A DNA stretch of 64,000 bases from Pseudomonadota bacterium (GTDB taxonomy: Bacteria; Myxococcota_A; Polyangia; Haliangiales; Haliangiaceae), in contig JAKSDA010000065.1 of assembly GCA_022360315.1 (NCBI GenBank), positions 186,001 to 250,000 of the forward strand, written 5' to 3'. The position numbers were made by a program, and so were the translations under genes. Positions 30,473 through 39,793 of the stretch are shown here, in pieces. The first letter of the stretch is position 1. The number at the start of each line of letters is the position of its first letter. The notes under the pieces are model-generated. The model saw nothing but the letters and a program-made list of their open reading frames with translations. It was not told the origin of the DNA and searched no databases.

Positions 30473-31543
30473 TTAAAATTGAATCACCATTCCTTCCATG
30501 GTCAAACCGGGGCCAAACGCCATCATGACGCCGTATTCGCCAGCGGCGGGTCTGCGACTGCGCACCACCTCGTCGAGCACCAAAAGGACTGTGGCCGATG
30601 AACAGTTGCCGTTTTCCGCGAGCATCCGGAATGACGGCGCCACCGCCTCGTCGTCGAGACCGAGCCGGACCGCGATCAGCTCGACGATTTTCGGGCCACC
30701 GGGGTGGATGACCCAGTGGGCGATGTCGTCGCCGGACAGCTGCAGCGGCTGCAGCAACCGCTCCATGAATCCCTCGATCTCTTCGGCGAGGAGAAATGGC
30801 ACATAGGGCGAAAGCGTCATGGCAAAGCCGTCGCTGGCCACTGTCCATGTCATCATTTCCTGCGAACCGTAGAGGTGTTCGGTGTGGGATCGCAAAAGCC
30901 GAATCCCCGACCCCGGTGGCTGCATGCGGATGATCACAGATGCACTGGCATCGGCAAAGAGGGTGTGGATCACGGCCTGCTCACGCGATAATTCGGGGCG
31001 AATGTGCAGCGAGGTGAGCTCTGTGCAATTGACCAGAACATCCTCGTGAGGCCGCGCCACGGCGGCATCCATGGCCACTTTGAGCCCGTTGAACGCGGCA
31101 AAGCAACCCATGTGGCCGATGAACGTGCGGCGCAGCTGCGAGCGCAGGCCGAAGCTGTGGGCCAACAGGCACTCGGGTGTGGGACCAGTGTAGCCAGTGC
31201 ACGAAACCATGACAAAACTGCCGATCTGCGATTTGCTCCGGTCCTCGATCACCTGGGACAGAGAATCACTGGCAATGCGCAGAACATTGTCCTGAAACCA
31301 CTGAATCCGTTCCACGGTCGATGGATTGCCCTTTGCAAACACCTCTCGTGGATCCCATGTCAGATTTTTGAAACGAACTCCGCTGTTGCGGAATATCTCG
31401 TCGGCTCGGGGTATGTCTTCATACCAGGCCTTGAACAGCCCCTCGTAGAGATCTTCCTGTGAGATGCGGTTTTCGGGAAACGCCTTGCCCACGTCCATGA
31501 TCGTCGGCGCCAGTTCTTTGCTCGAAGCAGGATCCATGTACAT
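30473..31543 (-). CDS. type III polyketide synthase (chalcone/stilbene synthase-like)
   Basis: A 356-residue homodimer-type ketosynthase with the type III PKS triad: Cys147 in GHMGCFAAFNG, His280 in VIHPGGPK and Asn313 in ENGNCSSATVL. These match the CHS Cys-His-Asn set. The C terminus has the family MMAFGPGLTMEGM motif. Such enzymes extend a starter acyl thioester with malonyl-CoA units and cyclise to pyrones, resorcinols or phloroglucinols. ATG 31543 has a GGAGG site seven bases upstream; the longer frame to 31666 overlaps the carrier-protein gene. The neighbouring FAAL and carrier protein suggest a fatty acyl-ACP starter. Confidence 0.92.
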   Translation of the reverse strand: MYMDPASSKELAPTIMDVGKAFPENRISQEDLYEGLFKAWYEDIPRADEIFRNSGVRFKNLTWDPREVFAKGNPSTVERIQWFQDNVLRIASDSLSQVIEDRSKSQIGSFVMVSCTGYTGPTPECLLAHSFGLRSQLRRTFIGHMGCFAAFNGLKVAMDAAVARPHEDVLVNCTELTSLHIRPELSREQAVIHTLFADASASVIIRMQPPGSGIRLLRSHTEHLYGSQEMMTWTVASDGFAMTLSPYVPFLLAEEIEGFMERLLQPLQLSGDDIAHWVIHPGGPKIVELIAVRLGLDDEAVAPSFRMLAENGNCSSATVLLVLDEVVRSRRPAAGEYGVMMAFGPGLTMEGMVIQF

Positions 31544-31563
31544 TGATGCCTCCAGGTAGCAAA

Positions 31564-31848
31564 TTATTTGCTGCGCTGTGATGGAGCCGATGACCTTGAC
31601 TCGATGATATAGTCGACCAGGCTGCCGACTGTGTCGGTCCCCGAGCTGGCCACTGCCATGTACCATCCGGCCAGGTCGAGATTGTTGAACTCGTGGCGAA
31701 TCGCCGACGAAAGTGCCGCCAGATCCAGAGAGTCCAGGCCGAGATCATCGGCCAGGGATGCGTCCTCGCGCACGTCGGACGTGCGAATACGGCGCTTGAG
31801 TCCGGCGATCGTGGTCACCAGTTGGGTCAGGATTATCTGTCGATTCAT
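31564..31848 (-). CDS. acyl carrier protein
   Basis: A 94-residue carrier protein. The phosphopantetheine attachment site is Ser40 in DDLGLDSLDL, followed by the usual acidic helix. The C-terminal tail is Ser/Lys-rich. A GAGGA site precedes ATG 31848. It lies between the aminotransferase and the type III PKS and is the natural acceptor for the fatty acyl-AMP ligase of the same operon. No phosphopantetheinyl transferase is in the window, so activation must be by an enzyme elsewhere. Confidence 0.93.
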   Translation of the reverse strand: MNRQIILTQLVTTIAGLKRRIRTSDVREDASLADDLGLDSLDLAALSSAIRHEFNNLDLAGWYMAVASSGTDTVGSLVDYIIESRSSAPSQRSK

Positions 31849-31920
31849 TGCGTATCCTCTTTTGCCAGCGCCGCGGTCGCTGCAAGCGCCGCGGTCGCGG
31901 GCGGCGGGTTGGTCGTGGGC

Positions 31921-33414
31921 TTACGACGTGGCCAGCGGCAGCCCTTCTCGTTGCATTTCCAGAAGAGAGTCGGCAACATGCTCGTAGAGCAGTTCGATGT
32001 CGGCCCGGCTGTGCGCGCCACCGGTAAAGAGCATGGGAATGCTGAACGTGTAAACGCCTCGTTTGCGCAGCATGAGGGTCAGCACATACATTGCCAGCGG
32101 GTTGGTCGCGGCCTCAAACTCGCGAGTGTTGTGTACAGGCGCATCGCCGATAACGGTGAAGCAACCGATGAAGTCGCCGAAGCCGGCGAGTTTGATCGGA
32201 ATATCGTGGCGGCGTGAGAACTCGCCCAGCCGGTCACGCAACCACGACACCTTGGCACGAGTCTGTGTGTAGTAGTCCGGGCCCTTATCGCGCAAATGCA
32301 GCAACGTGGCGTGAGACGCGGCCATGGCCAGTTGGTTGCCGATGTGGGTAGTATGGAGGCAGGTTTTGCGGCCCAGGTCGGTCTTCGACATGCCGCTCGA
32401 TTGGGCGATATCGAGCAAATCGGCCCGTCCGCCAAGCGCGGAAAACGGCAGTCCGAGCCCGCTGATCACCTTGCCGTAGGTATACAGATCGGCGCGGATC
32501 TGGTGGCTGGCAGCCATTCCGCCAATACCGCTGCGAAATCCGCTGAGCACTTCATCGAGGATGAAGGGAACGCGCAGCATGCGAGAGGTGACCGCCAGCT
32601 TGCGCACAAAAGCAATCGACTCCTCCTCAAAGGGAAACGACGTCGATACCGGTTCGGCGATCACACAGGCCAGCTCATTGCGATGGCGCTCGATGAGCTC
32701 CAGGGCGCTGGATTCGTTGTGCGGCAAGATCAGGATGTCTTCATCACTGGCATTGGCCACACCGACGAGCGGCGAGGTGGCGCGCACGCCACGATTGTCC
32801 ATCTCGGGGTACGGAACATCGGGATAGCCGTGATACCAAAAAGCGGTATTTTGCATGGCCAGATCGTGGATGCCGTGCAGCCCGCCCTCCACTTTGGCGA
32901 CCAGGCGCTTGCCGGTATGAGCGCGGGCCAGGCGAATCGCGGCAAATGTCGCGTCAGTGCCGGAGTGAAAAAAGGCGAATTTTTCACAGTGAGGCATGAG
33001 CTCGCGCAGAAGCTCGGCGTGGCGCAGCTCGAGTTCGTGGAAATAGCCGTTGCCGACGCCTGTGCCGATCAGATCGCGAACCGCAGCCACAACTGGCTCT
33101 GGATTGTGCCCGTGCAGCGCCTGCGCTCCCCAGCCCATGAAGCAATCGAGATACTCGTTGCCGTCGACGTCGCGGATCCTGCTGCCCTGGGCTCGCGCAA
33201 CACACAGTGGCGCGGCCGGGGCGTGAAAGGGAAAGAATGCCGAACTCGTGGCATTGACCGGGCGAAGCTTGCTGACCAGCTCAATGGATTTTTTTTGCCG
33301 TTCGCCGATCTGCCGATATGTGTCAATCACCCACGGGTTTTGCAGTAGCTCGGCGAATTGCTCTGTGCCGCGCAAAGACGGCTCTCGGTGGGAGATCATG
33401 CCGGGTTCGTTCAT
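31921..33414 (-). CDS. class III PLP-dependent aminotransferase (GSA-type)
   Basis: A 497-residue fold-type I aminotransferase resembling glutamate-1-semialdehyde aminomutase and biosynthetic omega-aminotransferases. The N-terminal domain reads RDVDGNEYLDCFMGWGAQALHGHNP, the phosphate pocket FHSGTDATFAAIRLARA, the PLP-ring Asp287 ILDEVLSGFR and the Schiff-base Lys315 TYGKVISGLGLPF. In this context it probably introduces an amino group into the acyl or polyketide intermediate. ATG 33414 has a GGAG site; it starts one base after the stop of the small upstream gene. Confidence 0.9.
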   Translation of the reverse strand: MNEPGMISHREPSLRGTEQFAELLQNPWVIDTYRQIGERQKKSIELVSKLRPVNATSSAFFPFHAPAAPLCVARAQGSRIRDVDGNEYLDCFMGWGAQALHGHNPEPVVAAVRDLIGTGVGNGYFHELELRHAELLRELMPHCEKFAFFHSGTDATFAAIRLARAHTGKRLVAKVEGGLHGIHDLAMQNTAFWYHGYPDVPYPEMDNRGVRATSPLVGVANASDEDILILPHNESSALELIERHRNELACVIAEPVSTSFPFEEESIAFVRKLAVTSRMLRVPFILDEVLSGFRSGIGGMAASHQIRADLYTYGKVISGLGLPFSALGGRADLLDIAQSSGMSKTDLGRKTCLHTTHIGNQLAMAASHATLLHLRDKGPDYYTQTRAKVSWLRDRLGEFSRRHDIPIKLAGFGDFIGCFTVIGDAPVHNTREFEAATNPLAMYVLTLMLRKRGVYTFSIPMLFTGGAHSRADIELLYEHVADSLLEMQREGLPLATS

Positions 33415-33415
33415 A

Positions 33416-33907
33416 TCAGGCTCCGAGTCTCACCTTCTGAGTCACCGATTTCTCGATGTGTTCCTTGAGTACTTGCAGGTATTGTTCCGTGACCAGGTCG
33501 GTCGATTGCTGGGCAAACGGCTCGACAATGGTTTGCAGGATCGGGTCGACGTCCACGTCGGCTTCACTGGATATTGCGATCTCGAGAAGCGACTCACCGG
33601 GCACTGCACCGGGCAAGACCCGAAATGCGCCACGTGAGCGGAAATTATGCTCGCCATGGGGATACCAGCGGATGGTACCGGGGTCAGACATGTCAAAGCG
33701 GGTTTGATAGTCGGGTGTGAAACTCACCGCTCCGTTGGAAAACGGCTCGAGGCGATAGCGCAGGATGTCATCGGCGATCTGCTCGACTGACTCCACGTCG
33801 GGCATCAGACGGGCGCAGTCGGCGATATTCTGCAGGAATTCCTGTACCTCGGTGGTTTGGGCGCAAATTGTGATTTCTCGTCGGGTCGACGAACGGATCC
33901 AGGTCAT
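33416..33907 (-). CDS. small unrecognised protein in the biosynthetic operon, possibly SRPBCC/cyclase-like
   Basis: A 163-residue protein. The order of predicted elements (helix with an Arg-Leu-Met-Pro-Asp turn, a run of beta strands, then a long C-terminal helix) and the phrase FLQNIADCARLMPDVESVEQI fit the SRPBCC (START-like) fold, used by polyketide cyclases and lipid-binding proteins. This is structural pattern only, with no catalytic residue that I can name. A GAGGAAG site precedes ATG 33907. It lies between the methyltransferase and aminotransferase genes with tight spacing, so a role in folding or cyclising the product is reasonable. Confidence 0.6.
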   Translation of the reverse strand: MTWIRSSTRREITICAQTTEVQEFLQNIADCARLMPDVESVEQIADDILRYRLEPFSNGAVSFTPDYQTRFDMSDPGTIRWYPHGEHNFRSRGAFRVLPGAVPGESLLEIAISSEADVDVDPILQTIVEPFAQQSTDLVTEQYLQVLKEHIEKSVTQKVRLGA

Positions 33908-33951
33908 ATCTTCCTCTTGTTGTTTTGAGCGATTTCAGTTTTGAGTCCGGA

Positions 33952-34752
33952 TCAGGTTTGCTTGGTTGCGTATCCGATGTACCCAACCGCGACGTCGTTG
34001 GTGAGCTTGAAGGCTTGTACTCGTTTTTTTGTCCATGCTGTCCAGAAGAAGCGAAAGAGGGATCGGGCCGGGCGTAGGCCCTGTAGCCCGACCAGGCGCA
34101 GGCCGACGTTGCCAAAGAGCCGGTCGAGTTCGCGCGGCTTGATGAACAGGGACCAGTCATGAGTATGGGCAACGGTCACTGGAAAGAGCTTTTGGGCCAG
34201 GGCAATTGCGATGGCATAGCTCTTGAGCGTGCGATTGATGGTATCGAAAACCAGCGCACCGCCGGGGCGGAGTACTCGCGCCACTTCGGCCACAGCCCGG
34301 GGTAAATCGTGTAGGTGCTCGAGCACGTCGGAGATGACGATGCCGTCGAAGGTTTCGGCAGAAAACGGCAATTCGTAGACCGAGGCGGCCTGATACTGTA
34401 CCGTGATGTCCTTGCCAGCCGCATGCCGCCGCGCCACGTCCAGCGACTTCTCGGATACATCGATACCGATCATGCGATAACCGCGCCGGGCCATTTCTTC
34501 GGTGACCAGACCGCCACCACAACCGACATCGAGCACTGTGGCCCGGCCGGGCGAGCAGCCCAGTTCGCGGGCGAATATCGAAGAAAAGTACTCACATCGG
34601 ACCGGATTCATTCCGTGCAGCGCAGCCCCCGGGCCGCTCGGATCCCACCAGCCATCTGCCCACTGGTCGTAACAGTCGTTGTCGATGCGCGTGGTCAGCG
34701 GGTCGATCGCGCGGGTGCGCGACGGCCCGGAAAACAGCTCATGCAGGCTCAT
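33952..34752 (-). CDS. UbiG-like class I SAM methyltransferase
   Basis: A 266-residue methyltransferase. An N-terminal YDQWADGWWDPSGPGAALHGMNPVR segment matches the UbiG type, in which Trp-Trp-Asp precedes the core. Motif I is VLDVGCGGG, motif II IGIDVSEKSL, motif III FDGIVISDVLEHL and post-III VLRPGGALVFDT. UbiG relatives methylate catechol-type hydroxyls on lipid-tailed aromatics, which would suit a type III PKS product such as an alkylresorcinol or catechol. The start is ATG 34752, overlapping the stop of the acyl-CoA dehydrogenase gene (ATGA). Confidence 0.9.
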   Translation of the reverse strand: MSLHELFSGPSRTRAIDPLTTRIDNDCYDQWADGWWDPSGPGAALHGMNPVRCEYFSSIFARELGCSPGRATVLDVGCGGGLVTEEMARRGYRMIGIDVSEKSLDVARRHAAGKDITVQYQAASVYELPFSAETFDGIVISDVLEHLHDLPRAVAEVARVLRPGGALVFDTINRTLKSYAIAIALAQKLFPVTVAHTHDWSLFIKPRELDRLFGNVGLRLVGLQGLRPARSLFRFFWTAWTKKRVQAFKLTNDVAVGYIGYATKQT

Positions 34753-35921
34753 AGCCACCTCGGAGTTTGCTGGATGTCCATGCCCAGGGTGTGTTTGCCG
34801 ATGAATTCGGCCGCCAGATCGTTTGTGAGGGGTGCTGCCGCGACCGCCTGTACCCGGGCCTGCACCTCGTCGATCTGTCGCATCGCGACCACATCGCAAT
34901 GCTGGACCGCGCGGCGGGCCAGATGAATTACCTCCTGGATCTCGCTGGTAATAAAACTCCAGGGGATACAGCTGTGCGCGAGATCCGCAGCCGAGTCTGT
35001 CACGGTCATAGCCTCCCGGGTGTACTCGGTGAGCAGACTTTGCATTGCCAGCAAGCGAACGCGGATTTCGCCGACATGAAACTGAGTTCCGGGCAGCCGA
35101 CCCCACTGGCGACGCCTGGCGCTACGACCAGCCCCGGCCCCGCGCGCCACCGCAAAAGCGTAGTCGGCAAACCCCACCAGCACCGCCGACAGAAAGAAGT
35201 GACTGGCACGCGCAAGGGCGCTGGGCAATCTGTCTCGCCCCTCGATCACTGCCAGCAGGTCGTCGCGGGCCATGATCAATCGCGCCGCTCCGCCAGAAAC
35301 CTGTCCTGCACGGGTCACCTGTGGTGAATCCGCCCACTGCGCCCATGACCGGGGTCGAGCCAGAACAAATGCCGCTGTGGGCGTCGAATCCGACGACTGC
35401 CGGGCCGCGATGACCACGACATGGGTACAGGTCGAAAACCCGTGAGGAACGTGTGCCTTTCCCTGCAGCTCGTATTCGCGTTCCGAGTCGCCACTGCTGC
35501 CCTGGCCGGCCCGGGCGGCAAGGGACACCGGACGGTTGCCCACGGCAGGATAGGGAACTGGACCCCACAGCAGGGCTCCATCGCGGACCGCCTCAAGGAT
35601 CGGGGTCGCCTGGGTGGAAGAATCTTCCAGCACGCAGCTCACCGCGGTGAACAGAGTATGCACGGCAAATGCCACGCCGGTATCGGGGCACCCCCTGGCG
35701 ATCGCGCGGATGATCTCCGTGCTATCGGAAAGTGGCATGGCGAGCCCTTCCAGGCGAGAAGGCAAGAGCAACCTGGTCAGTCCTTCATCGCGCAGCTCGC
35801 GCAGGTTGTCCCTGCTGATGGACGGATCTTGAAATGCCTCCATGCGGGTTGCGGCGAATTTTTCGGCCAGTTGCACGGCACGCTTGTGCCAGGTTATTCT
35901 CTGTTTGCTTATCGCTGTCAT
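34749..35921 (-). CDS. acyl-CoA dehydrogenase-like flavoprotein (copy 2)
   Basis: A 390-residue member of the acyl-CoA dehydrogenase fold: N-terminal helical domain, central beta region and C-terminal four-helix bundle ending in the typical EFIGKHTLGMDIQQTPRW-type tail. A clear catalytic Glu cannot be picked out by eye, and the usual substrate-binding motifs are weak, so it may be a diverged dehydrogenase or oxygenase. ATG 35921 overlaps the stop of the adenylating enzyme gene (ATGA) and its own stop overlaps the methyltransferase start. It is related to the first gene of the operon but only distantly. Confidence 0.82.
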   Translation of the reverse strand: MTAISKQRITWHKRAVQLAEKFAATRMEAFQDPSISRDNLRELRDEGLTRLLLPSRLEGLAMPLSDSTEIIRAIARGCPDTGVAFAVHTLFTAVSCVLEDSSTQATPILEAVRDGALLWGPVPYPAVGNRPVSLAARAGQGSSGDSEREYELQGKAHVPHGFSTCTHVVVIAARQSSDSTPTAAFVLARPRSWAQWADSPQVTRAGQVSGGAARLIMARDDLLAVIEGRDRLPSALARASHFFLSAVLVGFADYAFAVARGAGAGRSARRRQWGRLPGTQFHVGEIRVRLLAMQSLLTEYTREAMTVTDSAADLAHSCIPWSFITSEIQEVIHLARRAVQHCDVVAMRQIDEVQARVQAVAAAPLTNDLAAEFIGKHTLGMDIQQTPRWL

Positions 35922-37765
35922 CGGTTGGTTGCCTCGAGAGCCATGTGTTTCTGATTATTCGACTCGTCGTGAACTATGTGGGCCGCCGTGTCGCGCAGTG
36001 TTCGTTTCAGAACCTTCCCGGTCACCCCGAAGGGAATCTCCTCCAGCGGAACGGCGCGCACTGCGGCGAGTCTGGCTCTTTGCCGGCCAGCGTTGGCCCG
36101 GGCCAGAAGCAACCGTTCCAGCTTGCTCAGCGCTTCCGCACCTGGATCGCCGTGTCCCCGGCGCAGCCAGCCGCTGGGAACCACCCAGGCGACCGCGTCG
36201 CCCGGGCTGCGTTCGCCCTCATTGTTTCTGTCGAGAACACCGCTTGTTATAGAATACGTTCGAGTATCATGCCGCGGCGCCTGAAACACTGCCGCCTCCA
36301 TGATGCCCTCGTGGCCGAGCAGAGACTCCTCGATGGGCAGCGTGTACAGACGGCCCTCGGCCGTATCGACAGAGTCGACTTCCCTGTCCAGGAATTCCAG
36401 TTCACCGCGCTGGTTGATGCGTCCGACATCTCCGGGCCACCACCAACCGTCAATACGATTTTCCGCCCAGGCGTCGTGACGATTCCAGTACCCGGCAAAG
36501 TGCGTCGAGCTCTTGACCAGAATCCGTCCAACCGTACCTCGGGGCACGGGATTAAAAGCGCGATCGACCACCCGAACAGAGAATTCATGCGGCACGGGCT
36601 TGCCCTGGACACACGGGCGTGGCGTTGATCCCGGGGCCCATATCTTGACAATACCACCAAACCCTATTTCGGTAGATCCGTAGGTGTCGACAAAAAACGA
36701 GCCCCGATACCCCTTCCAGCGCACTGCTCCTCTGGCAATAAACTTGCGAATATGGGCCGCGTGGGCCTTGTCCGCGCCAGTACACCACATCTTCATCGAA
36801 TCGAGACGATAGTCGGCGAAATCCTCGGCGGCCATGCGCATGAACGTGTATGGAAAGCCCATATAGTGAGTGATGCGCAGGCGATCGATGGTCTGCAAGC
36901 AGCGCCTGGCGTCGAAATCCACCATCAGGTGGCTCTGTCCACCGGCGAGCAAGAGCGGCGGTTGCAGAGCGGTGTAGATACAGTGAGAAAACGGAGTCGT
37001 GATCAGGCCGCGAGCCCGCGACGACAGCGGCGATGCAGCGCCAATTGCCCAGATGCGGCGCAGATTGCGCCGGGTCCATACGCAGCATTTGGGGGTTCCA
37101 GTGGTACCAGAGGTGTGGAACATCGCCACCGGCGTGTCATCTGCGAGTGCGCGAGGCGGCCTTGCGGTGGTTGGCGCATGTTCTATGTCGGCAAAAAAGT
37201 GTCGAAACCGGCTGCTCTTGCCGTGGTTGCCGCATGACTTATCGACCAGCAAAAAGATCACGCCAGCTCGCTCCAGGGCGCGTACTGACTCGCTGTCCTC
37301 GTGGCCGGACAGAGTTGCCGAATCGGTGATGATCCAGCCCGCGCCGGTGAGCGTCTGTAGTTTGGCGGCAAAATCCCACCCGGTTTTGTTGTTGGCCAGG
37401 ATGGGAATTCCTCCCGCCATAACAGTCGATAACGAATACCACAGATAATCGGGATGATTGCTTTTGAAGATGAGTACGCGGTTGTTGCGCTCGAGCGGGC
37501 AGGCAGCTGTCAGGGCATTGGCGATCTTGTTTCCCACATCGCGAATCTGTACGCCTGACAGGCCAGCCGAATCGAATCCGGCAAACTCCAGCCTTGTTTC
37601 GGCAAACCACAGCTGGCGATGGCCGTGATGCCTGGCCAGGGTTTCATAAAAGTCGGTAATGGACAGCTTTCCACTCAGTGCGGCGAGTCGCGCCCGGGCC
37701 GAGCGAATCGCCGTTGCGCTGCGCTGCGCCGCGCTAGATAACAAAGAGCGCTGATCGTAGTTCAT
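35918..37765 (-). CDS. AMP-forming acyl/aryl ligase (ANL superfamily)
   Basis: A 615-residue adenylating enzyme. The P-loop is MFHTSGTTGTPKCCVWTRR, the adenylate region VDTYGSTEIGFGG, the hinge area PGDVGRINQRGELEFLDREVD and the catalytic Lys in PFGVTGKVLKRTL. It is distinct from the FAAL-like enzyme at the other end of the operon, lacking that family's insertion pattern. It may activate a second acid, or an amino or aryl acid, for the pathway. A GGGAG site precedes ATG 37765. Its stop overlaps the next start (ATGA). Confidence 0.87.
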   Translation of the reverse strand: MNYDQRSLLSSAAQRSATAIRSARARLAALSGKLSITDFYETLARHHGHRQLWFAETRLEFAGFDSAGLSGVQIRDVGNKIANALTAACPLERNNRVLIFKSNHPDYLWYSLSTVMAGGIPILANNKTGWDFAAKLQTLTGAGWIITDSATLSGHEDSESVRALERAGVIFLLVDKSCGNHGKSSRFRHFFADIEHAPTTARPPRALADDTPVAMFHTSGTTGTPKCCVWTRRNLRRIWAIGAASPLSSRARGLITTPFSHCIYTALQPPLLLAGGQSHLMVDFDARRCLQTIDRLRITHYMGFPYTFMRMAAEDFADYRLDSMKMWCTGADKAHAAHIRKFIARGAVRWKGYRGSFFVDTYGSTEIGFGGIVKIWAPGSTPRPCVQGKPVPHEFSVRVVDRAFNPVPRGTVGRILVKSSTHFAGYWNRHDAWAENRIDGWWWPGDVGRINQRGELEFLDREVDSVDTAEGRLYTLPIEESLLGHEGIMEAAVFQAPRHDTRTYSITSGVLDRNNEGERSPGDAVAWVVPSGWLRRGHGDPGAEALSKLERLLLARANAGRQRARLAAVRAVPLEEIPFGVTGKVLKRTLRDTAAHIVHDESNNQKHMALEATNR

Positions 37766-37957
37766 GTGAAACTCCCGAAACCGGCCATGCCGGAGCGGTA
37801 GAGGACGTGGGCGTTGTCGGCACCAGCTTGCTGTTGGCTCGAGCTCTCGAGCTCACAGCCGCACTGATGCGCGATCGGATGAATTTAATGGGCTGGCAAA
37901 TTTCGCCATCAGCTGGCGCGAGAGGCGACCGGCACGGACGCGCTCTCTGCTGGCACC

Positions 37958-39154
37958 CTACTCCCCCCAGCGGGGGTCACCCAAAACGGGAATCCCCAGC
38001 GCGTGTTTGCCCACCCATTCCAGCGCCATGTCGGCACTCGGTGGCATAAGCAGTCCAGCAGTGACATCGCGATACATGCGTTGAATGGGGCAGGCCTGCG
38101 CATATCCAGATCCACCCATTACCCGCAGAGCTTGCAGGACTACCTCGTAGGACAGCTGACAGGTACGCGTCTTCATGGCGCTGATCTCGATGTAATGGGC
38201 CAGAGGATCATCATTTTCCCGAAACTCCTTGCGCGCCGCGGCGTACAGATTGGCCCGAGCTGCGGCCAGTTTGACTTTCATGTCGGCGATGCGGAACTGT
38301 ATGCCCGGCAGATGTGCCAGTGATTTGCGCAGTACCTTGAGCTGGCGCTTTTTTACCACCTCGGTGGTGTATTGCAGCGCCCCGGCGGCAATTCCGACGA
38401 ATACCGAGGCAAAACTACACCACGCCCAGTGAACGTTGCGCATGAACAGAACCGGAACGTCGCCGGGGTTTCCGACCACGTATTTGTCGGCCACAAAGAA
38501 TTCTTCGAGCACGAGTGAGTGGCTGCCGGTGGCGCGCATTCCGCAGCCGTCCCACTCTCGTTCGACCCGAATCCCGCGTTCCTTTTTGGGAACCACAAAA
38601 CCGAGCGCCTGGCTGACCCCGCGGTCGTCCTTCACCGCTGCGCTGAGAAAAAGCATGTTTGCCACCGGAAACCCTGTAAAAAAGGTCTTTCGGCCGTTTA
38701 ACACGTAGCCCCCGGGCACTCGCTGAGCCTGGGTCGTCGGGTACCACCAGTTGCCGCCCACTCCAGGTTCGCTGAACCCGCCGGCCAGGAATCCGCGGTG
38801 ATGGACAACTTCGTTGTAGGCCCATTCGAGGTCCCGGGACGCCACGAAGTTCAGAATAGCAAGTCCATGAACGTGCATGTTGACCATCCAGGCAGTCGAT
38901 GCACAGCCCGCCGCAAGTACCTCCTGAGCCCGGCATAAGGTCAATAGCGATACTCCGCCACCGCCATGAGCCACCGGTACAGTCATCGCGGTATATCCGG
39001 ACTCCATGAGCGCGCGGGCGTTTTCGTGCGGAATAGCCGCCTGCTGATCGTAGTGCGCGGCGCGGGTCGCGAATTGCGCGGCCAGCTCTCTGGCGACTTC
39101 GACATAATCGATTTCAGCATTGGTTTTTTGACTCGTTGTTTGGCTCGATAGCAT
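37958..39154 (-). CDS. acyl-CoA dehydrogenase-like flavoprotein (copy 1)
   Basis: A 398-residue acyl-CoA dehydrogenase-fold flavoprotein. Visible features are the FAD/substrate strand NGRKTFFTGFPVANMLFLSA, the central WDGCGMRATGSHSLVLEEFF and the C-terminal helix VLQALRVMGGSGYAQACPIQRMYRD. The last phrase is the usual Gly-Gly-x-Gly flavin-contact region. Members of such operons often desaturate acyl-ACP rather than acyl-CoA. ATG 39154 with a GAGG site is preferred over the longer frame to 39208. It is the promoter-proximal gene of the biosynthetic operon; a 190-base gap to the next gene shows no obvious terminator. Confidence 0.88.
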   Translation of the reverse strand: MLSSQTTSQKTNAEIDYVEVARELAAQFATRAAHYDQQAAIPHENARALMESGYTAMTVPVAHGGGGVSLLTLCRAQEVLAAGCASTAWMVNMHVHGLAILNFVASRDLEWAYNEVVHHRGFLAGGFSEPGVGGNWWYPTTQAQRVPGGYVLNGRKTFFTGFPVANMLFLSAAVKDDRGVSQALGFVVPKKERGIRVEREWDGCGMRATGSHSLVLEEFFVADKYVVGNPGDVPVLFMRNVHWAWCSFASVFVGIAAGALQYTTEVVKKRQLKVLRKSLAHLPGIQFRIADMKVKLAAARANLYAAARKEFRENDDPLAHYIEISAMKTRTCQLSYEVVLQALRVMGGSGYAQACPIQRMYRDVTAGLLMPPSADMALEWVGKHALGIPVLGDPRWGE

Positions 39155-39182
39155 GGTGTATGGCCTCGTTTGCGCATCGTGT

Positions 39183-39253
39183 GCACTGAATAGTGCGGCG
39201 CGACTCATCTACCTCAATACAAGGCATGTGCCATTGTTAAGTGAGTAACATTG
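39183..39253. promoter_or_regulatory. inverted repeats and possible promoter upstream of the biosynthetic operon
   Basis: Two inverted repeats lie upstream of ATG 39154. One is GCACT-GAAT-AGTGC (39183-39196, perfect 5-bp arms). The other is CATTGTTA-AGTGAG-TAACATTG (39232-39253, 8-bp arms with one mismatch), a size typical of repressor operators. Between them the minus strand carries TGGCACATGCCTTGTA (39218-39233), which resembles a -24/-12 promoter but has GT instead of GC at -12. The second repeat overlaps the -24 element, so binding there could block initiation. Confidence 0.45.
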
Positions 39254-39793
39254 CTCTGCGCGCCCTCCTGCCCGCGGGTAGTGTTGGTTCCGAATTGGGG
39301 GGGGCACATTTACCCGCGTCCCTCGGTCCCATGTACCCACGATCACCTTGGCAAGAACGTACCGGGGCCCGGCAACTCCCGCAAATTCAACGCAATTGCC
39401 ATCGCGCCGAACGCACCCAGGCCGCCGACGCCACGGTCAAGCGCAGCGAGCATCGCCAAGGGCTGGCGCCCATGGAGGAACTCATCGCGGCAGATCAGAC
39501 CCGCTGCGCCGTGACTCTGCCAACGCGGTGAATGAGCAAGGTCAGCGACGATGGATTGGGTATTGGTTCGCCCAATCGATCCCGGCTCCCTCACCGGCTC
39601 CATGCAATCCGCCGAAATGATTGTCGAGAGGCCGTGACATCGGCGCCCCTCGCGGCGTAACATTCTTGCAGTATTCTGACCGATGCGGCCATGCGGGACG
39701 CGAACGAGAGGGGATAGACTTCATGCGCGGGGAATGCCATGCAAGGGGTAAAACGGCTTTCCAAACGGGAATCGCGGAGCAAGCGGAGGTCGA
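39254..39793. other. 540-base stretch between the biosynthetic operon and the BREX operon
   Basis: The two operons diverge from here, so promoters for both should lie within it. Open frames of 90-106 codons exist on both strands (39241-39531 plus, 39343-39663 minus), but none has a ribosome site or a recognisable motif. I therefore do not call a gene. The BREX-side ribosome site is AGCGGAGG at 39781-39788. Confidence 0.45.

Noticed and set aside
39241..39663. Open frames of 90-106 codons on both strands between the two operons
   Set aside because: They overlap each other and an operator-like repeat, have no ribosome sites and no family resemblance.
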